From assembly GCF_013284245.2 (NCBI RefSeq), contig NZ_CP085876.1, forward strand, positions 1,189,001 through 1,253,000: a DNA stretch of 64,000 nt, given 5' to 3'. Made by a program: the position numbers and the translations under genes. The stretch's first letter is position 1. Each line of letters begins with the position of its first letter. Below are positions 41,943 through 50,814 of this stretch, in pieces. Under the pieces are notes generated by a model. That model did not search any database and was not told the origin of the DNA. It saw only the letters and a list, made by a program, of their open reading frames with translations. The DNA comes from Brevibacillus sp. DP1.3A. GTDB lineage: Bacteria; Bacillota; Bacilli; Brevibacillales; Brevibacillaceae.

Positions 41943-44141
41943 ATGAGTAAAACAGTTGTACTGGCAGAAAAGCCTTCGGTTGGACGCGACATTGCCAAAG
42001 TATTGCAGTGTCACAAAAAAGGAAATGGCTTTTTTGAAGGAGATAAATATATTGTAACGTGGGCGCTGGGGCATTTGGTCACTCTCGCTGATCCTGAAGC
42101 GTACGGGCAGCAATTCAGCTCGTGGCGAATCGAGGATTTGCCGATTATGCCGTCCCCATTGCGCTTGGTCGTGATCAAGGAAAGCAACAGGCAATTCCAG
42201 GTCGTCAAACAACAATTGAGACGCAACGATGTCGGGCAGATCGTCATTGCGACGGATGCAGGGCGTGAAGGAGAGCTCGTTGCCCGGTGGATTCTCGAGC
42301 TGGTTCACGTGAATAAACCAATCAAGCGTCTGTGGATTTCCTCGGTGACAGATAAGGCGATCCGCGAAGGCTTCCGCAATCTGAAGGACGGCAAAAACTA
42401 TGAAAACTTGTTTGCCTCCGCCGCTGCTCGTGCAGAAGCTGACTGGCTCGTAGGAATCAATGCCACCCGCGCTTTGACGTGCAAGCATAACGCCCAGCTC
42501 TCATGCGGTCGTGTCCAAACGCCAACACTCGCCATTGTAGCATCGCGAGAAGAGGAGATTCGTCGCTTTACGCCCAAGCCATTTTATGGGCTGTCTGCGG
42601 TGGCACAAGGTCCGATTCAGCTCCAATGGCAAGATCAGCAAACGAAGGATTTCAAAACGTTTTCCAAGGAGAAAGCGGATCAGCTAATAGGCGCTCTCAA
42701 ACAGGAGAAAAACGCAGAAGTCATCGAGATTACTCGTGCACACAAAAAGACGTATGCTCCACAGCTGTACGATTTGACGGAGCTGCAAAGGGATGCCAAC
42801 CGGATGTTTGGCTACTCACCAAAGCAGACACTGTCCATCATGCAGGGGCTATATGAGCATCACAAGGCAGTGACGTACCCACGAACGGACTCTCGCTATC
42901 TCTCTGCTGATATCGTCGAGACGCTGCCGGATCGTATCAAGGCTGTCCAAATGAAGCCATATGCGCCCCTCGCGGCCAGAATCCTGCGTGCGCCGATCAA
43001 AGCGAACAAATCGTTCGTAGATGACAGCAAAGTATCGGACCACCATGCGATCATCCCGACGGAGCAAGCTGTTTTTCTCGGTGATTTGAGCGATAAGGAA
43101 CGCAAGATTTTCGACCTCATCGTGAAGCGCTTCCTGGCCGTTCTGCTGCCTGCCTTCGAATATGAGCAAACGACCATCCAGGCGAAAATCGGGAATGAAA
43201 CGTTCCTGGCAAAAGGAAAAACCGTGCTCGCCCAAGGCTGGAGAGAGGCGTATGACCACGATGTAGAAGAAGACGACGCGAAGGACGGCGTAAAGGAACA
43301 AATCCTGCCTACACTTGCAAAAGGAGATCGTCTGCACATCCAGTCAGTATCCCAGACCAAGGGAGAGACGAAGCCGCCAGAGCCATTTACGGAAGCGAGT
43401 CTGCTGACAGCGATGGAAAACCCGGCGAAATACATGGCGAACGAGAGCAAGGATTTGATCAAAACGATTGGGGAAACGGGCGGACTTGGTACGGTTGCAA
43501 CCCGCGCGGATGTGATCGAGAAGCTGTTCAACAGCTTTTTGCTAGAGAAGCGCGGCAAGCATATTTTTGTCACCGCAAAAGCCAAGCAATTGCTAGAGCT
43601 CGTCCCAGATGAAATGCAGTCGCCGACCTTGACCGCTCAATGGGAGCAAAAGCTCGGTGCCATCGCCAAGGGCAGCTTGAACAAGCGAGCGTTTATCGAA
43701 GAGATGAAATCGTACGCAAAAGAAGTCGTCCAACAGATCAAGAACAGCGATCAGACTTTCCGGCACGACAACCTGACCAGAAGCAGGTGCCCGGAGTGCA
43801 ATAAGTTTTTGCTGGAGGTAAATGGAAAGCGCGGCAAAATGCAGGTGTGCCAGGATCGGGAATGCGGCTATCGCAAAAGCATTGCCAAGCAGACCAATGC
43901 CAGATGTCCAAAATGCCACAAAAGATTGGAGCTGCGCGGAGAAGGGGAAGGACAAACCTTTGTCTGCGCGTGTGGGCACAAGGAAAAACTGAAGACCTTC
44001 CAGGAGCGTCGCGACAAGGAAAAGGGCAGCAAGGTTTCGAAGAAAGAAGTATCCAAGTATTTGAAGGGGCAAGACAAGGAGCAGGACGAAGGAATCAACT
44101 CAGCGTTGAAAGACGCACTGTCCAAATTAAAGTTCGATTAA
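41943..44141 (+). CDS. topB: DNA topoisomerase III
   Basis: Type IA topoisomerase of 732 residues that decatenates and relaxes DNA through a 5'-phosphotyrosine intermediate. TOPRIM motifs are at the start (VVLAEKPSVGRDIAKVL) and in IATDAGREGELVARWIL (DxD-type metal site). The active Tyr is about residue 312 in TYPRTDSRYL. The C-terminus carries zinc-ribbon-like CPECNKFL with QVCQDRECGY and a second CPKCHKRLEL. A basic tail ends it. ATG 41943 follows GAAAGGATG; a TTG at 41916 lies upstream of that ribosome binding site. Its leader is duplicated at 37292-37340. Confidence 0.95.
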   Translation: MSKTVVLAEKPSVGRDIAKVLQCHKKGNGFFEGDKYIVTWALGHLVTLADPEAYGQQFSSWRIEDLPIMPSPLRLVVIKESNRQFQVVKQQLRRNDVGQIVIATDAGREGELVARWILELVHVNKPIKRLWISSVTDKAIREGFRNLKDGKNYENLFASAAARAEADWLVGINATRALTCKHNAQLSCGRVQTPTLAIVASREEEIRRFTPKPFYGLSAVAQGPIQLQWQDQQTKDFKTFSKEKADQLIGALKQEKNAEVIEITRAHKKTYAPQLYDLTELQRDANRMFGYSPKQTLSIMQGLYEHHKAVTYPRTDSRYLSADIVETLPDRIKAVQMKPYAPLAARILRAPIKANKSFVDDSKVSDHHAIIPTEQAVFLGDLSDKERKIFDLIVKRFLAVLLPAFEYEQTTIQAKIGNETFLAKGKTVLAQGWREAYDHDVEEDDAKDGVKEQILPTLAKGDRLHIQSVSQTKGETKPPEPFTEASLLTAMENPAKYMANESKDLIKTIGETGGLGTVATRADVIEKLFNSFLLEKRGKHIFVTAKAKQLLELVPDEMQSPTLTAQWEQKLGAIAKGSLNKRAFIEEMKSYAKEVVQQIKNSDQTFRHDNLTRSRCPECNKFLLEVNGKRGKMQVCQDRECGYRKSIAKQTNARCPKCHKRLELRGEGEGQTFVCACGHKEKLKTFQERRDKEKGSKVSKKEVSKYLKGQDKEQDEGINSALKDALSKLKFD

Positions 44142-44145
44142 AGAG

Positions 44146-44184
44146 GCATGAAACAAAAGCATGAAACAAAAGCGTGAAACAAAA
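44146..44184 (+). repeat. three tandem copies of a 13-base unit
   Basis: GCATGAAACAAAA, the same again, and GCGTGAAACAAAA, directly after the topB stop. Confidence 0.85.
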
Positions 44185-44216
44185 GGCGGCCGACCATTCA
44201 AGTCAGCCGCCTCCTT
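44180..44216 (-). terminator. terminator of the glyoxalase-fold gene
   Basis: GGCGGC and GCCGCC form a GC-rich stem; on the minus strand it is followed by TTTTGTTTC. On the plus strand the T-run is poor, so it mainly serves the minus-strand gene. Confidence 0.65.
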
Positions 44217-44220
44217 GTAT

Positions 44221-44607
44221 TTACTTTTTCTCCAGCACAGCAAAGTAATTTTCTTCATCGTCTGCGAAGTTAAAGACGCGGCCCGAAGGCATCGTAACAA
44301 TGTCTCCAACCTTCACATTTTTATTCATGAGGTCGTTACGCAATTCCTCGATATTTTCCGAAAAGAGCAGGAGCGAAGGAGTGCCAAGATTCATTCCGGG
44401 CGACATTTTCGCAACAAATTCCTTATTGTGTAGAACGATGCTTGTTTCAGCGCCTTGAGCGGGAGCAATTTCAATCCATCTCATTTCACCGTTCTTCTCT
44501 TCTGAAACAACACGGAACCCTAGTTTTTCGGTCCAAAAGTTCACTGCTTGATCCTGGTTATTGACATACAGCATGATTTGACCGACTTTGCTAATCATCA
44601 TAGACAT
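44221..44607 (-). CDS. VOC-family (glyoxalase/bleomycin-resistance fold) protein
   Basis: 128 residues with two beta-alpha-beta-beta-beta units. The N-terminal unit is VGQIMLYVNNQDQAVNFWTEKLGFRVVSEEKNGEMRWIEIAP, the second includes SLLLFSENIEELRNDLMNKNV and MPSGRVFNFADDEENYFAVLEK. Metal ligands of true glyoxalases are only partly apparent (a C-terminal Glu-rich strand), so the substrate is unknown; antibiotic sequestration and dioxygenase roles also occur in the family. ATG 44607 follows AGGGAGTG. It stands alone on the minus strand between topB and the ABC exporter. Confidence 0.85.
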   Translation of the reverse strand: MSMMISKVGQIMLYVNNQDQAVNFWTEKLGFRVVSEEKNGEMRWIEIAPAQGAETSIVLHNKEFVAKMSPGMNLGTPSLLLFSENIEELRNDLMNKNVKVGDIVTMPSGRVFNFADDEENYFAVLEKK

Positions 44608-44665
44608 TTTTCACTCCCTAAATAGTAGTTAAAAACCCGATGCTCCTAATCCTTTCCATCCCGAT

Positions 44666-44678
44666 GGTATCTGATACC
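44666..44678. promoter_or_regulatory. palindrome upstream of the glyoxalase-fold gene
   Basis: GGTATC-T-GATACC, a perfect 13-base dyad, 60 bases before the minus-strand start. It could be an operator; no regulator is assigned. Confidence 0.35.
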
Positions 44679-44769
44679 CGATGCCAAAGGACGTGGTCTA
44701 GCTTGTATTCATCATAGCATGAATAATCAGATAGGATTTCTTTTCAATTGCGCTTTTTAGAAAAAGGAA

Positions 44770-44798
44770 TTGCATTTCGTAAAAGAGGAGCATATACT
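44770..44798 (+). promoter_or_regulatory. promoter of the ABC exporter operon
   Basis: TTGCAT (44770-44775), a 17-base spacer and TATACT (44793-44798). It sits immediately before the first operator box. Confidence 0.75.
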
Positions 44799-44809
44799 CA
44801 CAAGTAAAA

Positions 44810-44900
44810 GTGAGTAATCACTCGCTAATCTAAAAAGGTCTTCTCGAGCCTGATTCTGTGGCTTGTTTTTTCATCATAAAAGAAAGTGATTACTCACTCG
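44810..44900 (+). promoter_or_regulatory. two TetR-type operators before the ABC exporter operon
   Basis: AGTGA-N4-TCACT occurs twice: AGTGAGTAATCACT at 44809-44822 and AGTGATTACTCACT at 44885-44898, exact reverse complements of one another. A related ACTCAC...GTGAGT dyad spans 44798-44814. The boxes flank the transcription start region and are best explained as binding sites of the TetR protein encoded at the operon's end. Confidence 0.75.
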
Positions 44901-44925
44901 ATTATGTAGCTAGGGGGAAGCGTTT

Positions 44926-46116
44926 ATGAAACCAGTTGTTCGCTCTATTTGTATCGGGGGACTGTTACTGGCATTGTCGGGCTGCAATTGGACATCCGAA
45001 AATCATCCGTCTCTGTCCGGCACAATCGAGGCCATCGAGCTGCCGATCGTAGCTGAAGTAGGCGGATTGGTTACAAACGTTACGATAGAAGAGGGAAGTG
45101 CAGTAAAAAAAGGACAAGTGCTGGCCCAAATCGATAAACGAAGCTACCAAATTACTGTGGCAGAAGCGCAGGCAGCACTGGACCAAGCGACAGCCAGGCT
45201 GGAAGAGGCGAGAGCAGGTTCACGCGACACGACGATCCAAAGAAGCATTGCCAACGTCCAGCAGGCCAATGCGAATATCCAACTGGCACACGCGAGAAAA
45301 AATCAGGCGGAAGCAGGAAAAGCACGTGCTGCTGAGCAGATGACACAGGCAGAATCGCAATGGCAGGGGGCGCAGCAGACCCTTTTGTATCAACAAAAAA
45401 GACTCGAGGAATCAACAACGCTCTTCGAAAAAGGAGCGATCTCTGCCAAAGACCTCGATGCGCAAAAAGAAGCAGTGAACCAGGCAAAAACGCAGGCAGA
45501 TCAATGGGCGGCACAAGTAGCTCAGACACAGGCACAGTACCGTTCTGCACAAGGAGACATCGCTGCTGCTGCGGCCCAAATCGGTACAGCCCAAGCCGCG
45601 CAAGCCGGAGCGCAGGCGGATCTCGATCAGGTGAAGGAAGGAAGTACCGATTACGCGATTCGGGCACTGCTCGCCACCCAGCAGCAGGCGAAAGCGAAAC
45701 TGGATCAAGCCTTATTGCAGGTGGAAAAGGCCCAGATTACGGCAACAGACGATGGTACTCTCTTGCGCTCCTCTATCGAACAGGGGGAAGTAGCCAAAAC
45801 AGGCGCCACCTTGTTTACGATGATGAAGCCAGATCAGCTTGAGCTCGTCGTGTACATCCCGGAAGCACAATTGAATCGGGTGAAAAAAGGGCAAGAGGTT
45901 GGCATCAAGGTGGATGCCTATCCTGAAGAGACGTTTACGGGAACGATCAGTCGCATCTCGGAAAAAGCAGAGTTCACGCCGAAAAATGTACAGACGCCGG
46001 ATGAACGCACCAAGCTTGTGTTCGCTGTTACGATACACATCACAGATGGACTCGACAAAATTAAACCAGGTATGCCTGCTGATGTGCTGCTGACAGACGA
46101 GGAGGGAGGTCAATGA
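44926..46116 (+). CDS. HlyD-family membrane fusion lipoprotein of an ABC exporter
   Basis: 396 residues. The signal peptide ends with lipobox LALSGC, lipidated Cys at residue 20, so the protein is held on the outer face of the membrane. A first lipoyl half (SLSGTIEAIELPIVAEVGGLVTNVTIEEGSAVKKGQVLAQID) is followed by a long Ala/Gln-rich coiled-coil hairpin and the second lipoyl half (ITATDDGTLLRSSIEQGEVAKTGATLFTM) and a beta-barrel domain. This is the YhiI/YbhG-like adaptor that works with ABC-2-type exporters. It starts the operon; the ATPase gene overlaps its stop by four bases. Confidence 0.9.
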   Translation: MKPVVRSICIGGLLLALSGCNWTSENHPSLSGTIEAIELPIVAEVGGLVTNVTIEEGSAVKKGQVLAQIDKRSYQITVAEAQAALDQATARLEEARAGSRDTTIQRSIANVQQANANIQLAHARKNQAEAGKARAAEQMTQAESQWQGAQQTLLYQQKRLEESTTLFEKGAISAKDLDAQKEAVNQAKTQADQWAAQVAQTQAQYRSAQGDIAAAAAQIGTAQAAQAGAQADLDQVKEGSTDYAIRALLATQQQAKAKLDQALLQVEKAQITATDDGTLLRSSIEQGEVAKTGATLFTMMKPDQLELVVYIPEAQLNRVKKGQEVGIKVDAYPEETFTGTISRISEKAEFTPKNVQTPDERTKLVFAVTIHITDGLDKIKPGMPADVLLTDEEGGQ

Positions 46117-46871
46117 ACGCCGCCGTCCAATGCGAGCAGTTGACGAAGCGTTTCGGTGATCGAGTAGCTGTGAACAGCTTGACTCTGACAGTTCCGCGAG
46201 GTTCGATTTACGGTTTTTTGGGCCCGAATGGCTCAGGGAAATCGACCACCATCCGGATGCTTTGTGGTTTGTTGACCCCGACGACGGGAAAGGGGACGGT
46301 TCTTGGCTTCGATGTCATGACACAGAGCGAGGAAATTAAGCAACGGATCGGATATATGTCGCAAAAGTTCAGCCTGTATGAAGATTTGACAGTGGAAGAG
46401 AATCTAGATTTTTATGCCGGGGTTTATCAATTAAACAGTGTAGAACGAAAGCAGCGGAAAGCGGAACTGATTGAGATGGCAGGCCTGACAGGCAGGGAAA
46501 AGCAGCTTGCGGGATCGCTGTCAGGGGGATGGAAGCAACGCCTCGCGCTCTCCTGCGCTCTTTTGCACAAGCCGGAGCTGTTGATTTTGGACGAACCGAC
46601 AGCAGGAGTCGATCCTGTTTCCCGCCGGATTTTTTGGGACGTTATTCATGAGCTGGCGAGACAGGGGATCACCGTGCTGGTGACCACACACTACATGGAT
46701 GAGGCGCAGACATGCGATTGGATCGGCTTTATCTTTTTCGGCAATCTGCTTGCGGAAGGCACTCCACAAGAGTTGATTGATCGTATGGGAGTAGGCCATC
46801 TGGAGGATGTCTTCATCGATCTGGTTAGGCAGGAGGAAGCCAGACAGGCGGCGGAGGAGGGAGTCCGATGA
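46113..46871 (+). CDS. ABC exporter ATP-binding protein
   Basis: 252-residue ATPase of an ABC-2-type exporter. Walker A GPNGSGKST at about residues 37-45, Q-loop in IGYMSQKFSLYEDLTVEENL, signature SLSGGWKQRLALSCAL (LSGGW in place of LSGGQ, frequent in this group), Walker B LLILDEPTAGVDP and H-loop TTHYMDEA. Overlaps both neighbours by four bases (ATGA), so the three structural genes are translated together. Confidence 0.94.
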   Translation: MNAAVQCEQLTKRFGDRVAVNSLTLTVPRGSIYGFLGPNGSGKSTTIRMLCGLLTPTTGKGTVLGFDVMTQSEEIKQRIGYMSQKFSLYEDLTVEENLDFYAGVYQLNSVERKQRKAELIEMAGLTGREKQLAGSLSGGWKQRLALSCALLHKPELLILDEPTAGVDPVSRRIFWDVIHELARQGITVLVTTHYMDEAQTCDWIGFIFFGNLLAEGTPQELIDRMGVGHLEDVFIDLVRQEEARQAAEEGVR

Positions 46872-48007
46872 GGCATTTTGTCTGGGAGCGTTACTGGTCT
46901 GTCGTGAAGAAGGAAGTCATCCAAATCAAGCGGGATCGTCCAAGTCTGGCGATTGCATTGGTCATGCCGCTGATGCTGTTGTTTTTGTTCGGATATGCTG
47001 TCAATACAGACGTGAATGACATCCAGATGGCAGTCTGGAATCAAAGCCCCTCTGCTGCCAGCCGAGAGCTGGTGGATCAGTTCGTCAATACGCGTGTATT
47101 CGAGGTGGCAGCCCATGTAAGTGGCTACGAGGAGATCGAAGCCATGTTAGACGATGGCTCCGTAAATGTCGCGCTCATTATCGGGCCAGACTACACCCGC
47201 AAGCGTGATCGCAACGAGCCGGTAGACGTGCAAATGCTCATTAATGGTTCTGATCCGAATATCGCCCGGACTGCCACTTCTCAAGCTCAGTTGATCGTTC
47301 AACATCGAGCGATCACGTTGCAGGAAATAAAGCTGCAAAAACAAGGCTTGGGGGAGCTAGAACAGCCACTTGGCTTGGATACACGCGTGTTGTTTAACCC
47401 CAATATGGAGAGTATTGTCTTCAATATTCCCGGTTTGATTGGCTTGATTATGCAAAACGTCACGATGATTCTGACGGCGTTTTCCCTCGTACGTGAAAAG
47501 GAGCGAGGAACAATGGAGCAGTTAATCGTGACTCCGATACGCCCATTGGAGCTGATGCTCGGCAAAATTACCCCATATGTAGGCGTAGGTCTCTTTTCGT
47601 TTTGTCTGGTGCTATTGGTTGGAACGTATTGGTTTGGGGTCCCTGTCAAAGGTAGTATTTCGCTTCTGGTGACTTTGTCTGTCTTGTTTTTGGTGACGAC
47701 GCTTCTCTTGGGCATTTTCATTTCTACGGTGGCAAAGACCCAGCTGCAAGCGATGCAAATGGCATTCGCCTTTATCCTGCCTAGCGTGCTTCTTTCCGGC
47801 TTTATGTTCCCGCGCGATTCGATGCCGCTCGTGATACAATGGTTAGGCGGGCTCGTCCCGTTGACCTATTTTCTGGAAATCTTGCGAGGAATTTTCTTAA
47901 AGGGCGTGGACATGGATGCGCTCTGGAAGGATGTCGTCGGAATGAGCAGTTTTTGTCTCTTGATCCTGACCGTCGCTATCCTGCGATTCCGCAAGAAGAT
48001 CGAATAA
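46868..48007 (+). CDS. ABC-2-type exporter permease
   Basis: 379 residues of the YhhJ/YbhR type. TM1 LAIALVMPLMLLFLFGYAVNTDV, then a large extracytoplasmic domain (DDIQMAVWNQSPSAASRELVDQF onward), then five membrane segments with GLIGLIMQNVTMILTAFSLVREKERGTMEQLIVTPIRPLELMLGKITPYV, the conserved coupling region, and FILPSVLLSGFMFPRDSMPLVIQWLGGLVPLTYFLEILRGIFLKG. Only one permease gene is present, so the exporter is presumably a homodimer; many related systems have two. Confidence 0.92.
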   Translation: MRHFVWERYWSVVKKEVIQIKRDRPSLAIALVMPLMLLFLFGYAVNTDVNDIQMAVWNQSPSAASRELVDQFVNTRVFEVAAHVSGYEEIEAMLDDGSVNVALIIGPDYTRKRDRNEPVDVQMLINGSDPNIARTATSQAQLIVQHRAITLQEIKLQKQGLGELEQPLGLDTRVLFNPNMESIVFNIPGLIGLIMQNVTMILTAFSLVREKERGTMEQLIVTPIRPLELMLGKITPYVGVGLFSFCLVLLVGTYWFGVPVKGSISLLVTLSVLFLVTTLLLGIFISTVAKTQLQAMQMAFAFILPSVLLSGFMFPRDSMPLVIQWLGGLVPLTYFLEILRGIFLKGVDMDALWKDVVGMSSFCLLILTVAILRFRKKIE

Positions 48008-48025
48008 GAGGAGCGTAATAGAAGG

Positions 48026-48706
48026 ATGAACAAGCCGCCAACATTTGTAGAAGGCCTGTTGCAATATGTAGAAGAGTTGAAAGACGAGAGTGAGATGACG
48101 GAGAAGCAGCGCAATATTTTGCGTGCATCAGTGAAGCTATTCGCCGAAAAAGGCTTTCATGCCAGCTCAACCTCTGAAATTGCCAAAGAAGCAGGAGTGG
48201 CAGAGGGAACGATTTTTCGCCACTACAAATCGAAAAAGGATATTTTACTCGCTGTCGTAGCACCTGTATTGGTCAAATTCGCGGCGCCGTTTATCTTGAA
48301 GGATGTCCGTGAGATCTTCAAAGAGCAGAATAAAAAAACATTCTCCCAAATCGTGACAGAGCTGTACCGAAACCGGATCGACCTGGTGCTGGCGAATGAA
48401 AAGCATATTCGCATTTTGTTGCAAGAAGCCTTTTTCCATGACGAAATCAGAGAAGCACTGATCGCTACGGTTTTTACGGGTGTGAAGGAGATGGCAAATA
48501 AGCTGATCGAGGCAAAGGTAGAGGTAGGCGAATTGCGTCCGCTCCCGACACAGGCTGTCTTTCGGGCGATCCTGTCCTCGATGATCGGGCTCGTTTTGTT
48601 CCGGCAAGTTTTGGATACCGATGAATTTACGCAATTCAGCGATGACGAGCAAATCGCCTTGACCGTAGATATTTTGCTAAACGGGATTGGAAATCACTCT
48701 ATCTAA
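48026..48706 (+). CDS. TetR-family transcriptional regulator
   Basis: 226 residues. The N-terminal helix-turn-helix is classic: MTEKQRNILRASVKLFAEKGFHASSTSEIAKEAGVAEGTIFRHYKSKKDIL. The C-terminal ligand-binding part is helical and unassigned. It follows the permease gene by 18 bases with AAGAGGAGCG as ribosome binding site, and probably represses the operon through the AGTGA-N4-TCACT boxes upstream of the adaptor gene, with the exported compound as inducer. Confidence 0.92.
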   Translation: MNKPPTFVEGLLQYVEELKDESEMTEKQRNILRASVKLFAEKGFHASSTSEIAKEAGVAEGTIFRHYKSKKDILLAVVAPVLVKFAAPFILKDVREIFKEQNKKTFSQIVTELYRNRIDLVLANEKHIRILLQEAFFHDEIREALIATVFTGVKEMANKLIEAKVEVGELRPLPTQAVFRAILSSMIGLVLFRQVLDTDEFTQFSDDEQIALTVDILLNGIGNHSI

Positions 48707-48822
48707 AAATTTTTATCGATAAGTGAACATTTTTCTCTCCATTTGGGTATAGAAATCCCTTCAGGGAATGGTATAATTGCAAACAACTTTTTGCTGTTTT
48801 TTATTATGGAGGAGAGTAAACC

Positions 48823-49719
48823 ATGCAATTGTTATCAGAGAGAGAATGGCTCGCGTATCGAGAGAAAAACAAAGATCGTGCGCGCATGCTGATTTCTTGC
48901 CCGGACCGCGCGGGTATCGTCGCGGCGGTGTCGAACTTCTTGTTCCAACAAGGAGCCAACATTGTTCAATCTGACCAGTACACGACCGATCCGGAAACAG
49001 GCCGGTTCTTCATGCGCATTGAATTCGATCTCATTAATCTGGACGAGCGCTGTGAAGAGATCAAGGAAGCATTCAGCCCTGTAGCCGAGAGCTTTGGCAT
49101 GGAATGGTCCTTGGTCGAAGCAAACAAGCGTAAGAAGGTCGCGTTGTTTGTTTCCAAAGAAGATCACTGTCTATTAGAGTTGTTATGGCGTTGGAAGTCC
49201 GGGGAGCTGTTCGCGGATATCGCGGTTGTTGTCAGCAACCATCCTGACATGCAGGAGACTGTCGAGTCCTTCGGTATTCCGTATCGTTGCATTCCAGTCA
49301 CGAAGGATAATAAGCCGCAGGCAGAAGAAGAGCAGATTGCAGCGGCGGAGGGTGTTGATCTGATCGTTCTGGCTCGCTATATGCAGATTTTGTCCCCGCG
49401 CTTTTTGGAGGACTATGCGATGCGGATTATCAATATCCACCATTCCTTCCTCCCAGCCTTTGTGGGAGCGAAGCCTTACGAGCAGGCGTATCGTCGTGGA
49501 GTGAAGCTGATCGGAGCGACTGCGCATTACGTCACGGAAGAGCTGGACGCAGGTCCAATCATCGAGCAAGACGTTCAACGTGTATCGCATCAGGAAGACG
49601 TCGAGGCATTGAAGCAGCTGGGACGTCAGGTGGAGCGTACGGTGCTTGCACGTGCAGTTCGTTGGCATCTGGAGGATCGGGTGCTGGTGTACGGCAACAA
49701 GACGATTGTGTTCCCATAA
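48823..49719 (+). CDS. purU: formyltetrahydrofolate deformylase
   Basis: Hydrolyses 10-formyl-tetrahydrofolate to formate and tetrahydrofolate, balancing one-carbon pools. 298 residues: an N-terminal ACT domain (RARMLISCPDRAGIVAAVSNFLFQQGANIVQSDQYTTD) and a C-terminal formyltransferase-fold domain with KKVALFVSKEDHCLLELLWRWKSGEL, LARYMQILSPRFLEDYAMRIINIHHSFLPAFVGAKPYEQA (catalytic His and Asn) and GVKLIGATAHYVTEELDAGPIIEQDV (catalytic Asp). ATG 48823 after GGAGGAGAG. A TATAAT at 48772-48777 is a probable -10. Single-gene unit with terminator. Confidence 0.96.
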   Translation: MQLLSEREWLAYREKNKDRARMLISCPDRAGIVAAVSNFLFQQGANIVQSDQYTTDPETGRFFMRIEFDLINLDERCEEIKEAFSPVAESFGMEWSLVEANKRKKVALFVSKEDHCLLELLWRWKSGELFADIAVVVSNHPDMQETVESFGIPYRCIPVTKDNKPQAEEEQIAAAEGVDLIVLARYMQILSPRFLEDYAMRIINIHHSFLPAFVGAKPYEQAYRRGVKLIGATAHYVTEELDAGPIIEQDVQRVSHQEDVEALKQLGRQVERTVLARAVRWHLEDRVLVYGNKTIVFP

Positions 49720-49734
49720 GCATTGCGTATAAGA

Positions 49735-49770
49735 AGAGGCTATTCCTTTTGAGGAAAAGCCTCTTTTTTT
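49735..49770 (+). terminator. terminator after purU
   Basis: AGAGGCTATTCC and GGAAAAGCCTCT form a long stem followed by seven T. Confidence 0.85.
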
Positions 49771-49796
49771 GCGTGTTTTCTGGAAGAAGGCTGCAC

Positions 49797-50690
49797 TCAC
49801 GAAGATCTCTCACGCTTGATCAACTCCAGAAACTGAGCAACAACAGGCCGCTGGTCTGTCTCATCGTCACGCGTGCAGACATACAAGGGACGCTTGATCT
49901 CTACCCCTGACACGGTTACACGACCGACCTCACCCTGTTCTACCATTTCCCTAACGGCTAGAGCAGGAGCCAACATCGTCCCATATCCCGCGCGAACGGA
50001 GTGGATAGATTCGACCAGACCGTGATACTGAATACCGACCTGTGGACGTTTCACACCATGTTCGCGACAGAGGGCAAAAAGCCAATCGCGGGTAGAACTG
50101 CCTTGCTCCCGCAACAAAAATGGTTCCTCCACGAGTTGCTCCATACGAATCTCTTTGCCTGCAAGCGGATGCTGGGCTGGCAAAATAAACCAATAGGGTA
50201 CATCCATCAAATGATACCGCTTGATAGGCAGCTCATCCCACGATTCCTTGAGAATAACGGCCACATCGACCTCACAGCTAAGAAGCAGTTCAATGGACTG
50301 CATGGAATTACGGGTGCGAATTTCCACATCGACTCCTTCATAATCGCGCTTGTACTGAGCGAGCCACTGTGGCACGAGATAATGGGAGGGGAGATAGGTA
50401 GAAGCAATCCGTAGCCGTCCCTTCTTCCCTTGCTTGATTTCTGTTAGCTGTGATTCGATTTCGCGTTCCCAGTCGTAAATGCGGCGTGCTTTTTCAAAAA
50501 GAAAGCGCCCCTCATAGGTAAGAGAAATACCACGGCCATCCGGGATGAGCAAAGTAATTCCCAATTCATTTTCGAGCTTGCGGATTTGGGCACTTACAGC
50601 AGGCTGGCTGATCGAGAGTGCGATTGCTGCTTCGGTGACACTGCGTCGTGACGCTACTTCTACGAAAATGCGGAGTGCATGTAAGTTCAT
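49797..50690 (-). CDS. LysR-family transcriptional regulator
   Basis: 297 residues of the CysL/YtlI-like LysR branch. Winged helix-turn-helix at the N-terminus: LHALRIFVEVASRRSVTEAAIALSISQPAVSAQIRKLENELGITLL, then linker helix and a periplasmic-binding-like effector domain (RLRIASTYLPSHYLVPQWLAQYKRDYEGVDVEIR; later GIQYHGLVESIHSVRAGYGTMLAPALAV). It is divergent from the MFS gene at 50815, and the shared intergenic region carries a LysR-type dyad, so it likely controls that transporter. Confidence 0.92.
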   Translation of the reverse strand: MNLHALRIFVEVASRRSVTEAAIALSISQPAVSAQIRKLENELGITLLIPDGRGISLTYEGRFLFEKARRIYDWEREIESQLTEIKQGKKGRLRIASTYLPSHYLVPQWLAQYKRDYEGVDVEIRTRNSMQSIELLLSCEVDVAVILKESWDELPIKRYHLMDVPYWFILPAQHPLAGKEIRMEQLVEEPFLLREQGSSTRDWLFALCREHGVKRPQVGIQYHGLVESIHSVRAGYGTMLAPALAVREMVEQGEVGRVTVSGVEIKRPLYVCTRDDETDQRPVVAQFLELIKRERSS

Positions 50691-50703
50691 CCTGTACCTC
50701 GAT

Positions 50704-50722
50704 TCATAACTTTTGTTTATGA
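50704..50722. promoter_or_regulatory. LysR-type operator between the lysR and MFS genes
   Basis: TCATAA-N7-TTATGA, a dyad of the T-N11-A kind, placed 14 bases from the LysR start codon in the divergent promoter region. Confidence 0.55.
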
Positions 50723-50814
50723 GTAATAGATAAAGATGTATTAGATATGATGAGTGATTGCGCGTAAGGTATACCTCAGAAAGGCAGAAAACGGGTAGAG
50801 AGAAGGATCAGGAG

